Source: CAWHNT01 sp963830775 (GTDB lineage: Bacteria > Pseudomonadota > Alphaproteobacteria > Geminicoccales > Geminicoccaceae). Taken from it: a stretch of DNA of 64,000 bases. The stretch spans positions 558,001-622,000 of the forward strand of contig CAWHNT010000047.1 of the NCBI GenBank assembly GCA_963830775.1, written 5' to 3'. Position numbers and translations under genes: made by a program. Positions 1 to 9,398 of the stretch are shown piece by piece. Within the stretch, counting starts at the first letter, position 1. Every line of letters begins with the position of its first letter. Below the pieces are notes generated by a model that was not told where the DNA came from, searched no databases, and worked only from the letters and a program-made list of their open reading frames with translations.

Positions 1-57
1 TCCTCGCCCCAAAAGGTCCGAGGTTGAAGATAGCACGAAGCGGGCTCGAGGCGGGTG

Positions 58-318
58 CTAGGCGGCGGCCCTCTTCTCGGACCATAGTACGTTCTGCACC
101 GCCACGACGCGGCCCAGCCGCTTCGCAAGCAGGGCCGCCTCGCCGGCCGTGATGCCCGGCATCTGCAGGTCGACCACGAGCTCGTCGCTGCCGCGGCCGC
201 CGACATGGGCATGGCAGCGGCTGGGAACGTGACCGTGCAGGGCGAAGACCTCGACGACGCGAGGCAGCGTCGAGGGCGTGGCTTCGGCATGGACGGAGAA
301 GCAGTAGACACTGGACAT
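58..318 (-). CDS. Small ACT-domain protein
   Basis: This 86-residue protein looks like one free-standing ACT module. An N-terminal beta strand (CFSVHAEA) is followed by PRVVEVFALHG, the usual first helix, then a strand carrying DELVVDLQMPG and a second helix ending LAKRLGRVVAVQNV. The pattern resembles the regulatory small subunits of acetolactate synthase (IlvM-like) and the many orphan ACT proteins of Alphaproteobacteria. No catalytic domain is attached and no amino-acid biosynthesis gene is adjacent, so the ligand and partner are unknown. A perfect hairpin lies about 40 bases upstream (360-382). The fold call is from pattern recognition only; the function is not assigned. Confidence 0.7.
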   Translation of the reverse strand: MSSVYCFSVHAEATPSTLPRVVEVFALHGHVPSRCHAHVGGRGSDELVVDLQMPGITAGEAALLAKRLGRVVAVQNVLWSEKRAAA

Positions 319-359
319 GACAGCACCCGAAATGACCGATCCGAACAGGACGTGCGCGA

Positions 360-382
360 CCCGACCTCAGCCCGAGGTCGGG
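360..382. repeat. Perfect 9-bp inverted repeat between the ACT gene and the RTX gene
   Basis: CCCGACCTC and GAGGTCGGG flank a 5-base loop. There is no T-run on either side, so it is not a clear intrinsic terminator. It lies upstream of the minus-strand ACT gene (start 318) and about 170 bases downstream of the minus-strand RTX gene. It could be an operator, a leader hairpin or a transcript-end structure. Apart from this I see nothing in 319-549. Confidence 0.5.
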
Positions 383-549
383 CGGCTAATTCGGATGGTC
401 AGGGTCCGGAACGGGTGCATGCCAACCCCCTAGCCGAGAAGGGACCCCAGGTCAACTACTGCCGAACACACCCGGCTGAGCACTGCTTTTCGCAACGTTC
501 AGCCGGGCACGACGAAATGCGGAAGGCTCCTCTGCCTCGTCGTTCGCGC

Positions 550-1512
550 TCACGCCCTGCCGAAGTCGAAGTCCAAGGCTGTCAGTCCGCCCTGGTACGC
601 CTCGAGCTGGATCTCGAAGGTGGTTTTGCCGTCCGAGCCGCGGACGATGGTGTCGTTGCCGGACTCGTAGAAGCCGACCTGGCCGGCTCCTACCGTCTTT
701 GTCTCGCCGACGAAGGCATAGTCCTGCTCGCCGCTCTTGCCCCGGTTGGCGTCACCTTCCGGCAGCAGCCGGTCGGAGTCGCCGTCGAAGCCGAAGACGA
801 GATCGCGGGTCTTGCCGGCCGGGCTGTTGGCGGGTGTGAAGTGCAGAAGGTCCTGAGCGGCTCCGGCACGGAGCTTGTCGGTGCCGGCCCCACCCCAGAG
901 ATCGATGATCATCTCCGGGCTGATCTCCTCACCTTGTGTGGCGGCATAGCGGATCGTGTCGTTGCCGTCGCCGCCGTACGCCGCCTTGCCGGCATAGCCG
1001 TCGGTCGTGAACTCGATCAGGTCGTTGCCCTTGCCGCCGTCGAGCGTGCCCTCACCCATGCGCACACGGATCGTATCGTTGCCCTCCCCGCCACTGGCGT
1101 CGTAGCTCTCCAGAGCGCCGCCGGTGATCGTGTCGTTGCCCGTACCACCGTCGACGCTGGCCGCTCCCTCCGTGATGGCCTCAAGGCGGTCGTCGCCCGT
1201 GCCGCCGACGAGGCCGACATGGTAGTCGGCTCTTGCCTTGAGGGTATCGTTATCGGCTCCGCCATCAACGAGCAGGTCGTACTCGGCCACGAGCGACACT
1301 TGGTCGTTGCCGTTTCCAGCCAAGATCCTGGCCCACTCGAGCATCCAGTCGCTGCTGGCGAGCTGGTCGTTGCCGCCCGAAAGGTTGAGATCGGCCGCAT
1401 AATAGAGGCGGTCCGGATTGCTGAAGATCACCCGCTCGTCGGCATTCGTGCCGACAAAGCTGAGCTTGTCGCCCTCTCCAGAAGGAGAGAGCGTAACCGT
1501 GTTGATGCTCAT
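550..1512 (-). CDS. RTX (hemolysin-type) calcium-binding repeat protein, probably type I secreted
   Basis: This 320-residue acidic protein has repeated nonapeptide-like GG-x-G-N-D-x motifs from about residue 45 to 210 (for example GGNDQL, GNGNDQV, GGTGDDRL, GGTGNDTI, GGEGNDTI, GGKGNDLI, GGDGNDTI). Repeats of this kind bind calcium and form parallel beta-rolls. There is no N-terminal signal peptide. The C-terminal ~100 residues are free of repeats and end in an LDFDFGRA-like tail, which fits the uncleaved C-terminal signal used by type I secretion. No enzymatic domain is visible, and no ABC exporter or membrane-fusion protein is adjacent. The TolC homologue at 9.4-10.7 kb could serve as the outer-membrane part, but that is only inference. 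The start ATG has a weak AAGG element upstream. Confidence 0.8.
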   Translation of the reverse strand: MSINTVTLSPSGEGDKLSFVGTNADERVIFSNPDRLYYAADLNLSGGNDQLASSDWMLEWARILAGNGNDQVSLVAEYDLLVDGGADNDTLKARADYHVGLVGGTGDDRLEAITEGAASVDGGTGNDTITGGALESYDASGGEGNDTIRVRMGEGTLDGGKGNDLIEFTTDGYAGKAAYGGDGNDTIRYAATQGEEISPEMIIDLWGGAGTDKLRAGAAQDLLHFTPANSPAGKTRDLVFGFDGDSDRLLPEGDANRGKSGEQDYAFVGETKTVGAGQVGFYESGNDTIVRGSDGKTTFEIQLEAYQGGLTALDFDFGRA

Positions 1513-1748
1513 AGATGTACTTGCCTTGGATTGGTAGTCTGTCTTGGCGCAGGCGGGCCAGTGTTCCCGTGGCCCCGCTTGCGCGCCGCAACTAAGCCCG
1601 CACTGCCTCGCACGTCCATCTGCAGGTCTGCAGTGACTATTTGCACCGCCGCAAAGCCAGGCTCGGCTTGGCGGCGGTCAGAAGGGCATGGCTGATGGAG
1701 AGAGAAACGGTGGCTTCGCCCTGCGCCTGCCGCGACCGGGCACCCTGC

Positions 1749-2228
1749 TCACTCCGGCACGATGGGCCCCAGGAGCTGGCGCAGGTGCTGGCGGCCATGC
1801 TGGGAAACGCGATAGCGACCGCGGGTGACCATGAAGACCCGCTTGGAGAGCACGGACTGCTTCACGCACTGGGAGGGGTTGCCGAGCTTGATGCCCTGCT
1901 CGGTCAGGCGCTTGTTGGCGTCGGCGGTGGCGAAGCTGTCGTCGGCGGCGTGCTGCTGGACGTAGTAGCCGGCGGCCAGCATGCGATCCACGTCCGTGGC
2001 GCTGCCGGGCAGCTTCAGGAGGTACTCGCCGAAGGAGCCGAGTGCTGCCGGGGGCTCGGCCTCGCCGCCATTGGCGGGCAGGGCGGGTTCCGGTGCTGCC
2101 GGAGAGGCGGTCAGGCGCTCGAGCAGGGTCTCGATGCGAGGGGTGAACTCGCGCACGAACGCCTCGCTGCCCTCGACCTCGAACTCCCGCTGCCCGAGGC
2201 TGATCCGCAGCCGCGCTCGGTCGTCCAT
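1749..2228 (-). CDS. Conserved hypothetical protein with a possible C-terminal winged helix
   Basis: I do not recognise the family. I chose the ATG at 2228, which begins MDDRARLRISLGQREFEVEG, over an upstream in-frame ATG because GGGGG lies about 8 bases before it. That gives 159 residues. The N-terminal ~45 residues look like a beta hairpin plus a helix (EAFVREFTPRIETLLERL). A Pro/Ala-rich linker follows at about 45-65. The C-terminal half contains ALGSFGEYLLKLPGSATDVDRMLAAGYYVQQH and later NPSQCVKQSVLSKRVF followed by a GRYRVSQHG turn, which reads like a helix-turn-helix plus wing. A DNA- or protein-binding role is therefore possible but not shown. Confidence 0.55.
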   Translation of the reverse strand: MDDRARLRISLGQREFEVEGSEAFVREFTPRIETLLERLTASPAAPEPALPANGGEAEPPAALGSFGEYLLKLPGSATDVDRMLAAGYYVQQHAADDSFATADANKRLTEQGIKLGNPSQCVKQSVLSKRVFMVTRGRYRVSQHGRQHLRQLLGPIVPE

Positions 2229-2359
2229 GAAGCAGCCCCCGGCAATTGCTTGTACTGGAAGCTTAAAGCTCGCCCGCTTCGACAGCAAGGCGAGGCTGCG
2301 ATCAGGATTCGATCAACCGCATCAGCCGCTGCTCCATCCGCGTTTTGTCCACAGCTTGT

Positions 2360-2803
2360 TCACGCCGGGCTGCGGCGGTGGGATTCGAGGGCGGTGCGGA
2401 TCGGGTCCGGGATCGGCACCGGCCGCTGAGTCGGCCGGTCGACGAAGACATGGACGAAGTGGCCCTCGGCACTGGCCTCGTCGTCCTCGTTGCGGAAGAG
2501 GCCGATCTCGTAGCGCACGCTGCTGCTGCCGAGATGGCCGACCCGCAGCCCGGCATGGATCAGGTCGGGGAAGGCAAAGGAGCGGTGAAAGCGGCAGCCG
2601 GTCTCGACCGCCACGCCGACCACGCTGCCGCGCCAGGGATCGAGCCCGCCTTCCTGCATCAGGAGGTGGGCGATCGCGGTATCGAAGAAGCTGTAATAGA
2701 GCACATTGTTCACGTGCCCGTAGATGTCGTTGTCGTGCCAGCGGGTCGGGATGGTGCTGAAGAAGCGGTAGTCAGCGCGTCGGCTGGCAGCAGGTCGTGG
2801 CAT
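2360..2803 (-). CDS. Hotdog-fold acyl-CoA thioesterase (4HBT/YbgC-FadM type)
   Basis: The 147-residue product has the signature of the 4-hydroxybenzoyl-CoA thioesterase family: TRWHDNDIYGHVNNVLYYSFFDTA at about residues 20-43, where the Asp before the IYGHVNN stretch is the catalytic position. GHFVHVFVDRPTQRPVPIP near the C-terminus is also typical. These enzymes hydrolyse acyl-CoA thioesters in the cytoplasm, often in fatty-acid turnover; the substrate here cannot be told. The start is the ATG at 2803, the only one that keeps the family's short N-terminus. It lies 38 bases downstream of the M17 peptidase gene on the same strand and is probably in the same operon as valS. Confidence 0.82.
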   Translation of the reverse strand: MPRPAASRRADYRFFSTIPTRWHDNDIYGHVNNVLYYSFFDTAIAHLLMQEGGLDPWRGSVVGVAVETGCRFHRSFAFPDLIHAGLRVGHLGSSSVRYEIGLFRNEDDEASAEGHFVHVFVDRPTQRPVPIPDPIRTALESHRRSPA

Positions 2804-2841
2804 ACGGATGACCTCGGTATGTGGAAAGTTGGGGGCCGGGC

Positions 2842-4222
2842 TCAGGCGGCGGCGAACCGGCGCTCGAGCAGCGCCCAGAGCGCCCGCAGGCCGGTGGCCT
2901 CGCCGCCGCGCGGGCGACCGGGCCGGCCTTCGTCGTTCCAGGCGAAGAGGTCGAGATGCGCCCAGCTCGTCGTCTCGCGGACGAATTCCTTGAGGAAAAG
3001 GGCCGCGGTGATCGAGCCGGCCAGCGGCTTGCTGCCGGCATTGTTGATGTCGGCGATGGTGCTCTTGATGTAGCTGCGATAGCCCGCATGCAGCGGCAGC
3101 CGCCAGAGCGGGTCGTCGGCTGCGGCACTTGCAGCCGCGAGATCGCCAGCCAGGACGTCGTCGGGCGTGAACAGGGCCGGCAGCTCCGGGCCCAGGGCAA
3201 CGCGCGCGGCACCGGTGAGGGTCGCGGCGTCGAGCAGGAGGGACGGGCGCTCGCCGTCGGCCTCGGCGAGCGCGTCCGCCAGGATGAGGCGGCCTTCGGC
3301 GTCCGTGTTGCCGATCTCCACCGTCATCCCGCTGCGCATGCGGATCACGTCGCCGGGGCGGAAGGCGTCGCCCGCGATGCTGTTCTCGACCGTGGGGATG
3401 AGGAGGCGCAGGCGCACCGGAAGGGCGTGCTCCATAACCAGGCGCGCCAGCGCCAGCATGATGGCGGCACCGCCCATGTCCTTCTTCATCAGCAGCATGC
3501 CGGCCGACGGCTTGATGTCCAGGCCGCCGGTGTCGAAGCACACGCCCTTGCCGACGAGGGTGAGGAGCGGTGCCGAGGGATCGCCCCAGCGCAGGTCGGC
3601 AAGGCGGGGTGCCCGGGTGCTGGCCCGGCCGACGGTGTGGATCGCCGGGTAGTTGGCCCGGAGCAGCTCGTCGCCGACGGTGACCTCGGTCGTGGCCCCG
3701 TGCCGGCGGCCTTCAGCGACCACCGCTTCGGCCAGCTCCTCGGGGCCGAGGTCCGAAGCGGGCGTGTTGATCAGGTCGCGGGCGAGATAGATGGCTTCGG
3801 CCATTCGGTCGGCGGCTGTCAGGTCGTCGGCCGCGGCGGCCAGCTGCGGGCGCGGTGAGGCCTCCGGCTCGCGATAGGTGCTGAAGCGGTAGGCGGCCAG
3901 AGCCCAGCCGAGTGCTGCCTCACGAGCGGGCAGGAGCCGTTGCGGGTCGTCCAGCTGCCAGACGCCGGCCGGCAGGGCGTCGCGGAGCGCTGCTGCATCC
4001 CACAGACTGGGCCGCTCGCCGACCAGCAGCAGGGCAGCGGCGAGGTCGCCCCCGGCACCCGGCAGGAGGGTGCTGGCACCCGGCTTGGGCGTGAAGCCGG
4101 TGGCCTCGAGCCAGGTCCGGGCCGGGGCGGGTGCCGAGGCGAGCCAGCCGGCATAGTCGTCCTTGCGCAGCACATGGACCGGGCGGGCGCCGGCCTCGGC
4201 CCTCGGCAAAGCAGCTCAACAT
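2842..4222 (-). CDS. M17-family leucyl aminopeptidase (frameshifted near its N-terminus)
   Basis: This cytosolic metallo-exopeptidase releases N-terminal amino acids from peptides. The M17 metal-binding and catalytic elements are all present: GKGVCFDTGGLDIKPS, then MKKDMGGAA, and the family signature NTDAEGRL. The long frame begins at a TTG (4209) with no ribosome site. A better start is the ATG at 4222, 14 bases after valS, preceded by GGAGA and giving MLSCFAE, the usual alphaproteobacterial N-terminus. Joining that start to the rest requires removing one base from the CCC run at 4200-4202, so I infer a one-base insertion that is probably a sequencing error. The corrected protein is about 459 residues, close to the family's usual size. 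It is co-directional with valS. Confidence 0.85.
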
Positions 4223-4236
4223 CGAGTTCTCCGTGC

Positions 4237-6886
4237 TTACGAGATGCGGGCCAGGGCCTGGTGCAACCGCTCCAGTGCCGCCGCCAGCTCCGCCCGACGC
4301 TCGCGCAGCTCGTCCACGACCTCGGCCGGTGCCCGGGCCAGGAAGGCCTCGTTCGCCAGCCGCTCGTCGGTGCGGGCCAGCTCCGCTTCGGCCCGGCCGA
4401 TCTCCTTCTGCAACCGCGCGCGCTCGCGCTCGAGGTCGATCACGTCGCCCACGGGCGCGTGCAGGACGGTCTCGTCGACCACGACCTGCAGCGACTGCGG
4501 GGCAACCGGGGCATCCTCCAGCTCGAGCTCGCCCAGATTGGCCAGGCGCCGGATCGAGGCCGCGTGCTTCTGCAGCAGCTCGACGGAGCGGGGCGAGGCA
4601 GCGTGCTGGCGCAGCCGCAGCGCCGCGCTGGCGGGCACGTTGAGCTCGGCCCTGGCGCTGCGGATCGCGCCGATGGTGCGGGTGAGCCAGGAGAGCTCGG
4701 CCTCGGCCTCCGGGTCGATGAGGTCCGTGGACAGCTCGGGCCAGACGGAGGTGATCAGGAGGCCGTCCGGTGCCTCGAACAGCCTCTCCCAGAGCTCCTC
4801 GGTGACGAAGGGCGCCATCGGGTGGAGGAGCTGGAGGAGCCGGGCCATGCACCAGCCGGCGGTGGCGCGGGTCTCGCGGCGCAGCGCCTCGTCCTCGGCC
4901 GCGAGCAGGGGCTTGGCCAGCTCGACGTACCAGTCGCAGTAGGTGGCCCAGACCATCTGGTAGAGGCCGTGCGCCGCTTCGTTGAGACGGTAGCCTTCCA
5001 GGGCCTCGGTCGCGGCCCTGGCGGCCTTCGCGGTCTCGCCGATGATCCAGCGATTGATCTGATGCCGGCAAGATGCTGGATCGAAGCCTTTTTCGAGCCG
5101 GACTTCATTCAGCTCGAGAAACCGGGCCGCGTTCCAGAGCTTGGTGACGAAGTTGCGGTAACCCTCGACACGCGAAGGGCCGAACTTGATGTCGCGGCCT
5201 TGTGCGGTGCTGGCGAGGATCGCGTAGCGCAGCGCGTCCGCACCGTAGCGCTCGATCAGGTCCAGGGGGTCGACGACGTTCCCCTTGGTCTTCGACATCT
5301 TGGCCCCCTGCTCGTCGCGGACGAGGCCATGGATGTAGACGTCGCGGAACGGAACCTCGCGCATGGAAATGAAGGCCCATCATCATCATCCTGGCAACCC
5401 AGAAGAAAATGATGTCGAAGCCGGTGACGAGGACGTCGGTGGGGTAGAAGCGCTGGAGCTCGGGCGTGTGCTCGGGCCAGCCGAGCGTGGAGAAGGGCCA
5501 AAGGCCCGAGGAGAACCAGGTGTCGAGCACGTCCGGGTCGCGCTCCAGGCGCTCGCCGCCGCGGCCGTAGTGGCGGCGTGCCGCCTCCTCGGCCGCTTCT
5601 TCGCTCTCCTCGACGAAGATGGTGCCGTCGGGCCCGTACCAGGCCGGGATCTGGTGGCCCCACCAGAGCTGGCGCGAGATGCACCAGGGCTGGATGTTGC
5701 GCATCCACTCGAAGTAGGTGGCCGACCACTGGGCAGGGACGAACTTTGTCCGCCCTTCCTCGACCGCTGCGATAGCCGGCTCGGCCAAGGTCTTGGCATC
5801 GCAGTACCACTGGTCGGTCAGGAGCGGCTCGAGCGGGGTTCCGGACCGGTCGCCGTGCGGCACGGTGTGGGTGACGGGCTCGATCGCGGCGACGAGGCCC
5901 TGCGCCTCGAGGTCGGCGACGATGCGCTTGCGGGCCGCGAAGCGGTCCAGGCCGCGATAGGGCTCGGGCGCCGCCTCGTTGATCCGGCCCTCGCGGTCGA
6001 TCACGCTCACCAGATCCAGCCCGTGCCGGCGGCCGACCTCGAAGTCGTTCGGATCATGGGCAGGGGTGATCTTCACCGCACCCGTTCCCTTCTCCGGGTC
6101 GGAGTAGGTGTCGGGCACGATCGGCAGGCGGCGGCCGACGAGGGGCAGGATGGCATGGCGACCGTGCAGGTGACGGTAGCGGTCGTCCTCGGGGTGAACG
6201 GCCACGGCGGTGTCGCCCAGCATGGTCTCGGGCCGCGTGGTCGCCACGGTGATGTAGCTGTCGGTTTCCCCCTCAATGGGATAGCGCAGGTGCCAGAGGT
6301 GACCTTTCACCTCAAGCTGCTGCACCTCGAGGTCGCTGACGGCGGTCTGGAGCTTGCAGTCCCAGTTGACCAGCCGCTTGTCCTTGTAGATCAGGCCGGC
6401 CTTGTAGAGGCTTACGAACGCCCGCAGAACGGCCTTGGAGAGGCCCTCGTCCATGGTGAAGCGCTCGCGGCTCCAGTCGGCCGAGGCGCCCAGCCGGCGG
6501 AGCTGGCGGGCGATGTGGCCGCCCGAGCGCTCCTTCCACTCCCAGACCTTGGCGACGAACGCCTCGCGGCCGAGCTCGCGCCGGCCCATGTTGCTGCCGG
6601 CCTTCGCCAGCTCGCGCTCGACCACCATCTGGGTGGCGATGCCGGCATGGTCGGTGCCGGGCTGCCAGAGCGTGGCCCGGCCGCGCATGCGGTGGAACCG
6701 GGTCAGCGTGTCCTGGATGGTGAAGGTGAGGGCGTGGCCCATGTGCAGGCTGCCGGTCACGTTCGGCGGCGGCATCATGATGCAATAGGGATCGCCCGCC
6801 GGTGCCGGGCGGAAGGCGCCGGCCTCTTCCCAGGCGGCGTAGATGCGGGCCTCAACCTCGGCAGGTCGATAATTCTTGTCCAGCAT
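4237..6886 (-). CDS. valS: Valyl-tRNA synthetase (one-base frameshift)
   Basis: ValS charges tRNA-Val with valine in the cytoplasm. The class I motifs are clear: PPPNVTGSLHMGHAL (HIGH box) about 40 residues from the start and GAKMSKTKGNVVDP (KMSKS box) past the middle. An editing domain lies between them (ATTRPETMLGDTAV), and the C-terminus ends in the coiled-coil tRNA arm (RLQKEIGRAEAELARTDERL). The coding frame breaks at 5365-5366. In the family the protein continues MMMMGLHF-MREVPFRDVYIHGL, which is restored by deleting one G there, giving about 882 residues, normal for ValS. Because the gene is essential and every motif is intact, I read this as a sequencing or assembly insertion. The aminopeptidase follows 14 bases downstream. 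Confidence 0.95.
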
Positions 6887-7108
6887 GGCTGGCGACAGTC
6901 CTCAAGCGCGGGCAAGGGGGCAGGCGGGCCGGTGCTACTTAGAGAAGAGGGGCGGTGGCGGCAAGGCGACGCGGTTGCGCCGCCGCAACGGCACGAAGGG
7001 TGAACGAACTTCAGGCGGCGGATTTCGCGCACGGCAGTAGGGCGGATCAGGGCTGACAGGCTGGATCGGCGGCTTGGCTTAGCCGTTGCTTATCCCACTC
7101 CAGAAGCC

Positions 7109-8686
7109 TCAGCGCTGGATGCCGCGCCAACGCGTGATCGCGCCGCGGAGGACACTGGGGCCGTCGGCCTCGGTCGACCAGGCGGCGCTGAACGAGGGCG
7201 TGTGGCTCGCCGGCTGGGTGCCGGCGGGCAGGCTGTCGAAGCGGATCTGCATCGGCACCGAGACGCCTTCGCCCACGATCACGGCCTCGCCGGTGCCCAG
7301 CGCGGGCAGGGTGCGGATCAGCCAGTCGGAGCCCTCGGGCAGGGCGTTGCGGACGAAGGTCTGGTCGCGCTCGTTGCTGAGACGAAGGGCCACGATCGTG
7401 CCGCATTGCGAGAGGCTGCCCGGGGAAAGCTCGGACGGGCGCTGGCTCACCAGGCACAAGGAGACGCCGTATTTGCGGCCCTCCTTGGCGATCCGGTCGA
7501 TCGCCCGCCTGGTCGGGCCGAAGCCCAGGGCACCGTCGCCCGGCACGTAGCGGTGCGCCTCCTCGCAGACGACCAGCACGGGCACGCCTACCGCCCGCTC
7601 GGTCCAGAGACCGAACTCGAAGAAGAGCCGGCAAAGCAGGGAGACGACCACGTTCACGATCTCCGAGGGCACGCCGGAGATGTCGAGGATCGTGATCGGC
7701 TTGCCGGCGACCGGCAGGCGGATCAGTCGGCTGAGCACCGCCTCCATGTTGTCGCGCAGCACGACGGACTGGAACATGAAGGCATAGCGGCGGTCGTCGC
7801 GTACCGCGTTGATCCGTGCGATCAAGTGCCTGTAGGACGCTGCCGCCTCAGGCTTGTTGAGGGTGCCCATACCCTCCTCGATGAAGCGGACGAGGTCGGA
7901 GAGGCGGTAGGGCACGGGCGCGTCGACGGTGACGGCCTGGCTGTCGGGATCGACGCCCAGATAGGTGTACTTGGCGCGCAGGATGGCGTCGCGGAGGATG
8001 GCCGATTCGGCGTAGGCCCGGGCGGTGTCGCCCGAGGTCAGGATGCTGGCGGCCTCCTCCTGGTTGAGCAGCCAGTAGGGCAGCTCGAGCGAGCCCGCGT
8101 CGAGCGGCAGCGCCTGGTCGCCGAACGCGGCACCATACTCGCCGTGCGGATCGATCAGGACGACGTGGGCATAGGGGAAGGAGCTGAGCAGCGAGCGCAG
8201 GATGACGGTGACGGCGCAGGACTTGCCCGAGCCGGTGCTGCCGAGCACGGCGAAGTGCTTGCCGAGCAGGCTGTCGGCCAGGAGGTAGGCCGGGATGTCC
8301 GGGTCGCGGCGGAGCTGGCCCACCTTGACGTGCGGGACCGAGGGCTGGGCGTAGACCACGGCAGTCTCGGCACGGGTGGCCCGGGCCAGGGGAGCGTCGA
8401 GGGCAGGGTAGGCGGAGAGGCCGCGGCGGAAGACCGGCATGCCGGCGCGGTGGACGAGCTCGCCCAGGAGGTGGATCTCGGCGATGGGGCCGTCCTCGGC
8501 CCGCCTGCCCTTGCGCAGGCTGTGGACGATGCCGAAGGCGCGGTCGGGCCCGGCCGGCATCCCCAGCAGGTCGCCGACGACGACCGGCCGTGCCCCGGCG
8601 AAGGCATCGTCGTTCAGGGCCGCCGTGATCATCGCCCCGGAGACGGCGAGCACGCTGCCGATAGGCGGCTCCTCAAGCGCCGGCAT
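7109..8686 (-). CDS. HerA-like ATPase (DUF87 / FtsK-HerA superfamily)
   Basis: This 525-residue P-loop ATPase has an N-terminal beta-rich HAS-barrel-like region (about 1-120). A Walker A motif GSTGSGKSCAV follows near residue 150, then the Walker B-like LVVCEEAHRYVP and a sensor region LVSQRPSELSPGSLSQCGT. This is the HerA/DUF87 arrangement. HerA proteins are hexameric DNA translocases that in archaea work with the nuclease NurA in end resection. Bacterial relatives are also found in anti-phage systems paired with Sir2 or nuclease partners. No NurA, nuclease or SIR2 effector lies beside this gene; its neighbours are popZ and valS on the same strand. The exact role is therefore open, though the fold call is firm. 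Confidence 0.85.
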   Translation of the reverse strand: MPALEEPPIGSVLAVSGAMITAALNDDAFAGARPVVVGDLLGMPAGPDRAFGIVHSLRKGRRAEDGPIAEIHLLGELVHRAGMPVFRRGLSAYPALDAPLARATRAETAVVYAQPSVPHVKVGQLRRDPDIPAYLLADSLLGKHFAVLGSTGSGKSCAVTVILRSLLSSFPYAHVVLIDPHGEYGAAFGDQALPLDAGSLELPYWLLNQEEAASILTSGDTARAYAESAILRDAILRAKYTYLGVDPDSQAVTVDAPVPYRLSDLVRFIEEGMGTLNKPEAAASYRHLIARINAVRDDRRYAFMFQSVVLRDNMEAVLSRLIRLPVAGKPITILDISGVPSEIVNVVVSLLCRLFFEFGLWTERAVGVPVLVVCEEAHRYVPGDGALGFGPTRRAIDRIAKEGRKYGVSLCLVSQRPSELSPGSLSQCGTIVALRLSNERDQTFVRNALPEGSDWLIRTLPALGTGEAVIVGEGVSVPMQIRFDSLPAGTQPASHTPSFSAAWSTEADGPSVLRGAITRWRGIQR

Positions 8687-8754
8687 CGCACGCGCCTCGC
8701 TGGACGGGGTGACGGGTCAGCGGAGCGGCGGCCGGGTATCGAGGGGCCGGCCGC

Positions 8755-9321
8755 TCAGAGCAGCTCGGCGCGACGGGCGAGCTTCTTCACCTCCTGCTCC
8801 ACCACCCGCTCGACGATGGCCGGCAGGTTCTGGTCCAGCCAGTCCTTGAGCATCGGCGTCAGCAGGTCGCGCAGCAGCTTCTCGACCGTGAGATCGCCGA
8901 AGCCGGTGCCGTTCTCGCGTTGCTCGGTCAGACCGGCGCGGGCCAGCTTGGCCATCGCGTTGGTGCTGGCGGTGGCGGTGCCGGGCGAGATCAGGCTGTC
9001 GCTGGCCTGGGTGGCGGCCATGGCGGGGCTCCTGGCTGGGGGTTCGGTGCGGGGTGGGCGCTCCATGAAGCTGGGCCGCTGGTCGGCAGCCGGCGGGCCT
9101 GGCGGAGGCACCTCCGCGCGCGGCGGCTCGACCACCTCGGTGAGCTCGAGGACCTCCTCGTCCTCCCCGTCGCCGCCCGGGTCGGGGGAGGAGGGTGGCG
9201 CGGACGCGGCACGGGCCGCCGGCGGCGGCGGGCTCGTGTCCTCGTCGGCGATGATGCGGCGGATGGAGGAGAGGATCTCCTCCATCGAGGGTTCCTGGCT
9301 GGTCTTGGTCTGCTCTGCCAT
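8755..9321 (-). CDS. popZ: PopZ-like polar organizing protein (DUF2497)
   Basis: The 188-residue protein shows the PopZ layout. A short N-terminal conserved helix, MEEILSSIRRIIADED, binds client proteins in the family. A long disordered Pro/Glu/Asp-rich middle spans about 30-110. Conserved C-terminal helices (TVEKLLRDLLTPMLKDWLDQNLPAIVERVVEQEV) drive oligomerisation. In Caulobacter and relatives PopZ forms a polar matrix that anchors ParB and the chromosome origin. The ATG at 9321 was chosen because the family motif starts just after it. The position between tolC and valS matches a synteny common in Alphaproteobacteria, which supports the call. Confidence 0.87.
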   Translation of the reverse strand: MAEQTKTSQEPSMEEILSSIRRIIADEDTSPPPPAARAASAPPSSPDPGGDGEDEEVLELTEVVEPPRAEVPPPGPPAADQRPSFMERPPRTEPPARSPAMAATQASDSLISPGTATASTNAMAKLARAGLTEQRENGTGFGDLTVEKLLRDLLTPMLKDWLDQNLPAIVERVVEQEVKKLARRAELL

Positions 9322-9398
9322 TCTGCTTGTCCCCGTACGGCGTCGTTCCGGCGGCCGGCGACGCGACAATTCCAGGCCAGTGTACCGCTGATGCGGCC

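Noticed and set aside
1641..2429. A 262-codon plus-strand frame opposite the small conserved hypothetical gene
   Set aside because: Its opposite-strand competitor has a good ribosome site and a plausible protein; this frame has neither.
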